Source of the DNA: Geosiphon pyriformis | Taxonomy: Eukaryota; Glomeromycota; Glomeromycetes; Archaeosporales; Geosiphonaceae | Direction: 5' to 3' | NCBI GenBank assembly: GCA_016748015.1 | Contig: JAAOMT010000514.1 | Span: forward strand, 637,712-701,711 | Length of the DNA: 64,000 bases | In this document: one piece after another, positions 58,560-64,000 of the stretch | Layout of the letters: each line of letters starts with the position of its first letter | Numbering within the stretch: the stretch's first letter is position 1 | Position numbers and translations under genes: made by a program | The notes under the pieces: model-generated | What the model was told of the DNA's origin: nothing | Databases searched by the model: none | Seen by the model: the letters and a program-made list of their open reading frames with translations, nothing else

Positions 58560-59500
58560 CCTAATTTAATTTACATCAATTAGTTGTTCTCGTTTATAAC
58601 GGTTATCAATTTTTGGTTTACAAGACTAATTTATGTATAGTATGTACAAAAATCTGTGGATGATATTCAAGGGGAAGGTGTAATTGGAAATATAATTAGT
58701 TTGATAAAAACTTTATTAAAAAAAGAATATAAACTAAATATTTACAGGAAAAGCGAACGTATTTCTCACTAGCAAATGATTTAATCAAGACTTTTACGGA
58801 TTTCTAATTAGCCAACTAGAACATGATATAAAAATATAATATCTACCCATTTTCATAAGCAGAATGAGGATTGAATCATATCATAAATATTTTCAAAAAG
58901 TATTCTAATAAATCTAAAAGTCTCAATTATTAGTGTTTTATATTTACATGCTTTTTATATGAATTGTGATAAAGTTTTATAAAGTATATAAACTAATATT
59001 ATGTCTGAAAGATTAAATGATATTATAAGAGCCAAAAATAGATATAAAAGAAATTAATTGGGTAGATATATGTATCGAAAATTAATTTCGATCAATTTTA
59101 TTTGTAAACCAATCGTCTAAATTCAACAAATAAATTTATTTTGGCACTTCAAGATTAAGAGCGACTTGATGACCTCAAAAACTATAGATTATGATAGTAA
59201 CACGAAATTTGCGGAGAAAAAATCCAAATTCTTTGGAAATTACGATTTCAAACAAATCAATTATACTTTTGACCATTTAAAAGTATATCAAAGTAATTTT
59301 ATTTTTACTGAGATAATATAATTTAAAACAAGAAATCATTATTTTACTCTATATTTCACTTGATGTAAAAATAATTTTTTGTTTCTATCTCGTTTCGAGG
59401 AAAAAAAAGAACCGTAACACCAAGCTAACCACCTTTATGGCTTATATAAAAAATCTATAACGAAACTTAACCACGATAATCTTTGTGAAAACAGTAAATA
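58560..59500. other. Intergenic region
   Basis: No supported gene; AT-rich with no clear repeat. Confidence 0.4.
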
Positions 59501-59502
59501 TC

Positions 59503-59598
59503 AAGATTACCCTAGAGCATTTCTAATGATATACCCTTACTATAGTACTCCTCATAATTACGACCGGATACTATAGGCAGTGCTCTACGGTAATCTTA
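59503..59598. repeat. Short inverted repeat / MITE-like hairpin
   Basis: AAGATTACCCTAGAGCA at 59503-59519 pairs with TGCTCTACGGTAATCTTA at 59581-59598 with one mismatch, enclosing a 61-nt loop that contains two CTATAG palindromes. It may be a small non-autonomous element or a structured RNA; no duplication of flanks was seen. Confidence 0.6.
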
Positions 59599-59939
59599 CT
59601 TAGATTCCGGCTTTTTTTTAATAGTAAAAGTTAATAGTGAATATTATTTACAAACAATAAAATAATGAACAATAATGATTATTTAACAAGGATAGCAGGG
59701 ATATGGCAGGGCGAGTTTGTACTTTATGCCAATTTAGTAACTTGACACTGATAGCATAAAACAGATTTTGATAGACATTTTAAAAAATTAGTGATTAATA
59801 ATTATAATTAAAGATCCTGATCAAAACAACACGACATTATATATAATTACATCATTTAGAAGGGGGCTATATTTATAACAAATAACCTAAAAATTTGAAA
59901 AATTTATATATAAAAAACAGCCTTTTTTTCATCTCAAAT

Positions 59940-60130
59940 TTCCCTTGCTTTCATTTATCACTTCCCTTCCTTCATTCCTTTCCTTCTTTCGTTCCTTTGT
60001 TTTTTTCCTTCCTTCGTTCTTTCCTTTCATCTCTTTCTTTCTTTCTTTCTTTGTGCTTCTCTTTCTTCCATTTTTTTGTTCCCTTTTTCTTCCTTATTTC
60101 CTTTTTTGGTCCTCCTATCTCTCTTTGTTC
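59940..60130 (+). repeat. Polypyrimidine tract
   Basis: About 190 bp almost entirely C/T on the plus strand, with TTCC and TTTC repeats. The apparent open frames in it are compositional. Confidence 0.9.
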
Positions 60131-60144
60131 CTATGCAACTTTTC

Positions 60145-61740
60145 AAGGTAAGGCTCACTGGGTATTGTACTTCTTAAAAAATAAATGATAAAAATTAAAA
60201 ATTAAAAATTTTTCCAGAAGAATTATGTGACGACTTTTTAAGATAATTATAGTGGTGATTTAGAATTATTTTTTACTTGTTGCATGCACGTTTTTCTTTA
60301 ATAATCGCAAATACAAACTTGATCATGTGACAATACTCATATATACATTTTGTTTATAGATGACTTATTTGCGGCAAAAATTCTTTGTCATCTCTTTCTC
60401 TCCTTCTTCTCTCTCATTTTGTTTCGATATAACATTTTTAAGGTAAGGTTCACTGGGTATTGTACTTGTTAAAAAGTTAACAAATAAAAATAAGTAAAAA
60501 AGAAAAAAAAAGAAAAAGGAAAAAGAAAAAATAAAGATTTTTCGGAAGGATTTTGTGGCAATTTTATAAGATAATTATAGAGGTGATCTAAAATTATTTT
60601 TTACTTGTCACGTGCACATTTTTCTTCTTCAATAATCGCAAATACAAACTTGATTATATGACAATACTCATATATACATTTTGTTTATAGATGACTTATT
60701 TGCGGCAAAAATTCTTTGTCATCCCTTTCTCTCCTTCCTCTCTTTCATTTTGTTTTGATGTAACATTTTTAAGGTGAGATTCGCTGGGTATTGTACTTGT
60801 TAAAGAGTTAAAAAAATAAAAATAAAAAATGAAATAAAATAAAGATTTTTCGGAAGGATTTTGTGGCGACTTTTTAAGATAATTATAGAGGTGATCTAAA
60901 ATTATCTTTTACTTGTCGCGTGCACATTTTTCTTCTCCAATAATCGCAAATACAAACTTGATCATGTGACAATACTCATATGTTTATAGATGACTTATTT
61001 ACTGCAAAAGTCATTCGTCTTCCCTTTTCCTCCCTCTCGCTTTGTATCGATGTAATTTTTTAAGGTGAGGTTCGCTGGGTATTGTACTTGTTAAAAAGTT
61101 AAAAAAATAAAAAAATAAAAAATAAAAAACAATAAAAAAATAAAAAAAAGATTTCCAAATCTTTTTGTGGTGATTTTTCAAGAAAATTATAAAGGTCATC
61201 TAAAATTATCTTTTACTTATCGCGTGCATATTTTTCTTCTTCAATAGCAGCAAATCCAAACTTAATCATGTGACAATACTGATATATACATTTTGTTTAT
61301 AGATGACTTATTTACGGCATAAATCCTTTGTCCTCCTTTCCTATCCTTCCTCTCTCATTTTGTTTCGATGTAACATTTTTAAGATGAGGTTTGCTGGGTA
61401 TTGCACTTGTTAAAAAGTTAAAAAAATAAAAAAATAAAAAATAAAAAACAATAAAAAAATAAAAAAAAGATTTCTGAAGAATTTTGTGGCGATTTTTCAA
61501 GATAATTATAGAGGTGATCTAAAAATATCTTTTACTTATCGCGTGCATATTTTTCTTCTTCAATAATCGCAAACTTGATCATTGACAATACTTATATATC
61601 AATTTTTTTATAGATGACTTATTTATGGCAAAAATTTTTCGTCCTCCCTTCCTGTTCTTCCTCTCTCTCTCTTTGTTCCGATGTTACTTTTTTAAAGTAA
61701 GGTTCGTTGGGTATTGTACTTGTTAAAAAGTAAAAAATTT
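60145..61740 (+). repeat. ~315-bp tandem satellite, about five units
   Basis: Each unit contains, in order: AAGGTAAGGTTCACTGGGTA, a lysine-coding-like A-rich run, TTTTGTGGCGACTTTTTAAG, GATAATTATAGAGGTGATCT, CGCAAATACAAACTTGATCA, TGTGACAATACTCATATATA, GATGACTTATTTGCGGCAAA and a CT-rich stretch. The block near 60225 recurs near 60552, 60863, 61171 and 61485, giving periods of about 308-327 bp. The poly-A run varies in length between units. Confidence 0.93.
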
Positions 61741-61844
61741 ATATTTAAAAATTAAAAATTAAAATATTGTACATTATAAAACATGACATAAATAAAGCAA
61801 TGCTAAGAACTTTTTATAATGAACATTATCGCTCTCAAGGTTTC

Positions 61845-62000
61845 ATCTATAAAAAAATTATATATATATGAGTATTGCCACATGATCAAGGTTATATTTG
61901 CAATCATTGAAGAAAAATGTGCATGCAACAAGACCGAGATAATTTTAGATCACCTCTATGACTATCTTGAGAAATCACCACAAAATTTTTCAGAAAAAAA
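61845..62000 (-). repeat. Inverted partial copy of the ~315-bp satellite unit
   Basis: Plus-strand ATATATGAGTATTGCCACAT, GATCAAGGTTATATTTGCAA, GAAGAAAAATGTGCATGCAA, GATAATTTTAGATCACCTCT and ACTATCTTGAGAAATCACCA read as the reverse complement of the satellite unit. It lies directly beyond the end of the direct array. Confidence 0.85.
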
Positions 62001-62604
62001 TTTATGTAATAAAAACTTGCAATCTAACAATAACTTATAATAAAGCTATAAATAGATTTTTAATTTTGTTAATAGATAAAATATTTAGCATTTTTTTAAA
62101 ATTCAAAGTCGTTTATAATTTAATATCTATTTGCAAATTAAACTTAATACATTTAAAGCACTTTTGATCATTTAAAGTATCAAAATTTTTAGCCAAAATA
62201 AGAATCACTTTCATAAAAAATATTAATTGTCAAAACTTTTTAGACATTTTAATTTTAGTTCTTAAAAATTAATATATACAAACTCTTTGTCTAAAAAATG
62301 ATGAATGCAATATGCTGAATAATATCTCATCTAACCGAATTGTTTAGCTATTGGAAATATAAGAAAAAGTACTTACAATATAGTATCCTATTTTGAGTTT
62401 TTAGAGAGGGTATGAGAAATATTAGCCGGAATAATTTCTTTGTATCTTTCTAGACACACTCAGCAAATTTTTTTAAACTTACAATGACTAATTTCTTCAA
62501 AGAATATGAATTAATTTCAGAAAATGTCTCTAGAAAAATCAAAATCTTGCACTAGGAAAACTAGCTATCTGCAGACTAATGGCTCTTCTTTCCAAGAATT
62601 TTTC

Positions 62605-62820
62605 TTAAGACTTATAGGTCTGTTGATAATAAAGTTTTTTAAAGGAGTATATTTCTTTAAAGAAAGTAATGTGAATATTTAGTATTGCCTTGTTATTATT
62701 ACAAATTTGTCTAGAGATTTCATCACAATTAAAGCTCACTTTTAATCTTATTGGCTCACATATGACAACATATATTATAGTGTCAGAAAACAGAATGATT
62801 GTTGATTCGATATCTTTCAA
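62605..62820 (-). CDS. Small hypothetical reading frame
   Basis: 71 codons (DTIIYVVICEPIRLKVSFNC, then DEISRQICNNNKAILNIHIT). The composition looks coding for this AT-rich genome, but there is no family match or splice partner I can support. It may be one exon of a gene shared with 62942-63130. Confidence 0.25.
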   Translation of the reverse strand: MKDIESTIILFSDTIIYVVICEPIRLKVSFNCDEISRQICNNNKAILNIHITFFKEIYSFKKLYYQQTYKS

Positions 62821-62941
62821 ACTCTCTTAACAGAAGCAGTGTTTTCAATTATAACTGAGAAAAAAAATCTTATTGAGTGTCTTTCCACTTTCAAGTATAT
62901 GTTAAGAAAAGGTTTTGTGCAGTAATTCTTAAACATAATTA

Positions 62942-63130
62942 CTAAGGTGCAAACATTATGATTCTCTTACAGCCAGCCAATAAATACTCATTTATCATCA
63001 TCGAATTAAAAATCATTGACTCATACTTAGTGCTATCTGACATCTGGTACCTCCAAACCAGAACCCCAGTATTTTTTCCGAAATTCAGATCTCTATATTG
63101 ACAACTTGGACAAGTTCTACCAATTTGCAA
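62942..63130 (-). CDS. Small hypothetical reading frame with CxxC motif
   Basis: The open frame reads IGRTCPSCQYRDLNFGKNTG, VLVWRYQMSDSTKYESMIFN, SMMINEYLLAGCKRIIMFAP and ends at TAG. It is preceded on the minus strand by CTTTTGCAA, which would be a good 3' splice site if it read CAG, so this may be the last exon of a decayed gene. CPSC could bind metal. Family not recognised. Confidence 0.35.
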   Translation of the reverse strand: MQIGRTCPSCQYRDLNFGKNTGVLVWRYQMSDSTKYESMIFNSMMINEYLLAGCKRIIMFAP

Positions 63131-64000
63131 AAGTCACAATAATCAAGATTTTGAGTTAATTTTCTTTTGCATTTTTGGGCTGAATTTTTTTTAAACAAGG
63201 CTATTAAAAAACAGTTGACAAATATTCTGATTTTCTATATTTGCTCATTTGAAGTTTAATGACAAATACCAAAGCAATTTGTGAGATGAGATGGAAATTA
63301 AACTTCAGATCCACATGTATAAATAATATTACCAAACCTATTAAAACATTATTAAATTCCAAAAATTTTTGAAAGAATGAACTTATGAAATAGAAAAATT
63401 GACCAAATTTTACTTATGTTTTTATAAAAAACAGAATATACATAATTTTTTAGTCATAAGATAAAAGATGTGACAAAGTTAGCAAAATACAAGAATAAGG
63501 CACGCGAAAGTATGACATTTTCATATTTAAAAAAATATTAAAAATAAAACTAATACTTTTACTAAAGTTAAAATTTACCAAAACACTTTTAATTAAACTG
63601 CTTTTCTATATAATTATCTTAAAATATACATAAAACAAATTCTATATATTAACTATTATAAATTTATTATTTACAATTAAACTCTTTTTTTTATATTTTA
63701 CTTTTAACTTAAAATTGGGCAATCAAATGGTTTTTTTGTGGCAAATAACCAAATTACACACATAAACTAACAATATTTAAACATGTTTTCTTAATATATT
63801 TATTTTATTTTATTATTATAGATTTTTATTAAATTATTTTAAAAGTTTTAAATTTATAATTTTTTGAAAAATAGAAAAAAAACCAAATTTAAATAAAAAA
63901 AATTATAAATAATAAAACAAAAAAATACATAAATTTAACAGTAAAACAAATAAATAAAATAAACAGAAGAAAAACAAATAAAACTTTAATAAAAAAAAAA
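63131..64000. other. AT-rich end of window
   Basis: No gene or repeat recognised; A/T runs dominate from 63540 to the end. Confidence 0.5.

Noticed and set aside
59895-60188. 97- and 68-codon plus-strand frames rich in Phe/Ser/Leu
   Set aside because: They are translations of a polypyrimidine tract.

Overview
The window looks like nuclear DNA of an arbuscular mycorrhizal fungus (Glomeromycotina, Rhizophagus-like). It is very AT-rich, its genes carry short GT-AG introns, and it contains LINEs of the type common in Rhizophagus (zinc-knuckle ORF1, then endonuclease/RT/RNase H ORF2). It also holds decayed members of families expanded in that group: Sel1 repeats, a protein kinase, BTB-BACK-TLDc, and a multi-exon transmembrane family. 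The organism call rests on recalled family knowledge, not on a search.

Layout. 1-3.3 kb is a small conserved island: the 3' exons of a dysbindin-like gene (+) converge on a complete eight-exon SGF29 gene (-). 3.4-24.6 kb is retroelement territory: two near full-length but dead LINEs (4785-11569 and 15080-22523) and a 5'-truncated third copy with a target-site duplication (13187-13680), set in extremely AT-rich DNA that contains copies of an older decayed repeat. The second LINE is broken by a 20-N gap flanked by an exact 604-bp repeat, probably two contig ends that were not merged.

24.7-39.1 kb is the most interesting block. A diverged inverted duplication of about 2.6 kb carries two convergent three-exon genes for secreted, eight-cysteine, probably GPI-anchored proteins. 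The ~9 kb spacer holds a ~158-bp satellite rich in ACGCGT boxes, directly upstream of a TATA-driven gene for a secreted 221-residue Asn/Gly tandem-repeat pro-protein. That protein has kexin-type KR and RR sites and could release a seven-residue C-terminal peptide with a C-x4-C ring.

39-46 kb is a graveyard of Sel1 repeats, a kinase C-lobe, an unrecognised family and a transmembrane-family gene. 48.9-50.2 kb carries a secreted HExxH metallopeptidase gene with an exact Nextera/Tn5 mosaic-end sequence inside it, a sequencing-adapter artefact. 52.7-54.5 kb is a BTB-BACK-TLDc pseudogene. 56.9-58.3 kb is a Tc1/mariner (DD34E) element with perfect 29-bp TIRs and a TA duplication, inserted in a decayed gene encoding a possible signal peptide. 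59.9-62.0 kb is a polypyrimidine tract, a ~315-bp satellite and an inverted copy of its unit. The last 2 kb has two unrecognised small reading frames.

Common theme: many inactivating changes in LINEs, Tc1 and decayed host genes are C-to-T or G-to-A transitions (TGG to TAG/TGA, CAG to TAG, catalytic Asp to Asn, splice AG to AA), which suggests cytosine-methylation deamination or a RIP-like process. Exon coordinates and frames were worked out by hand; nothing was aligned by software.
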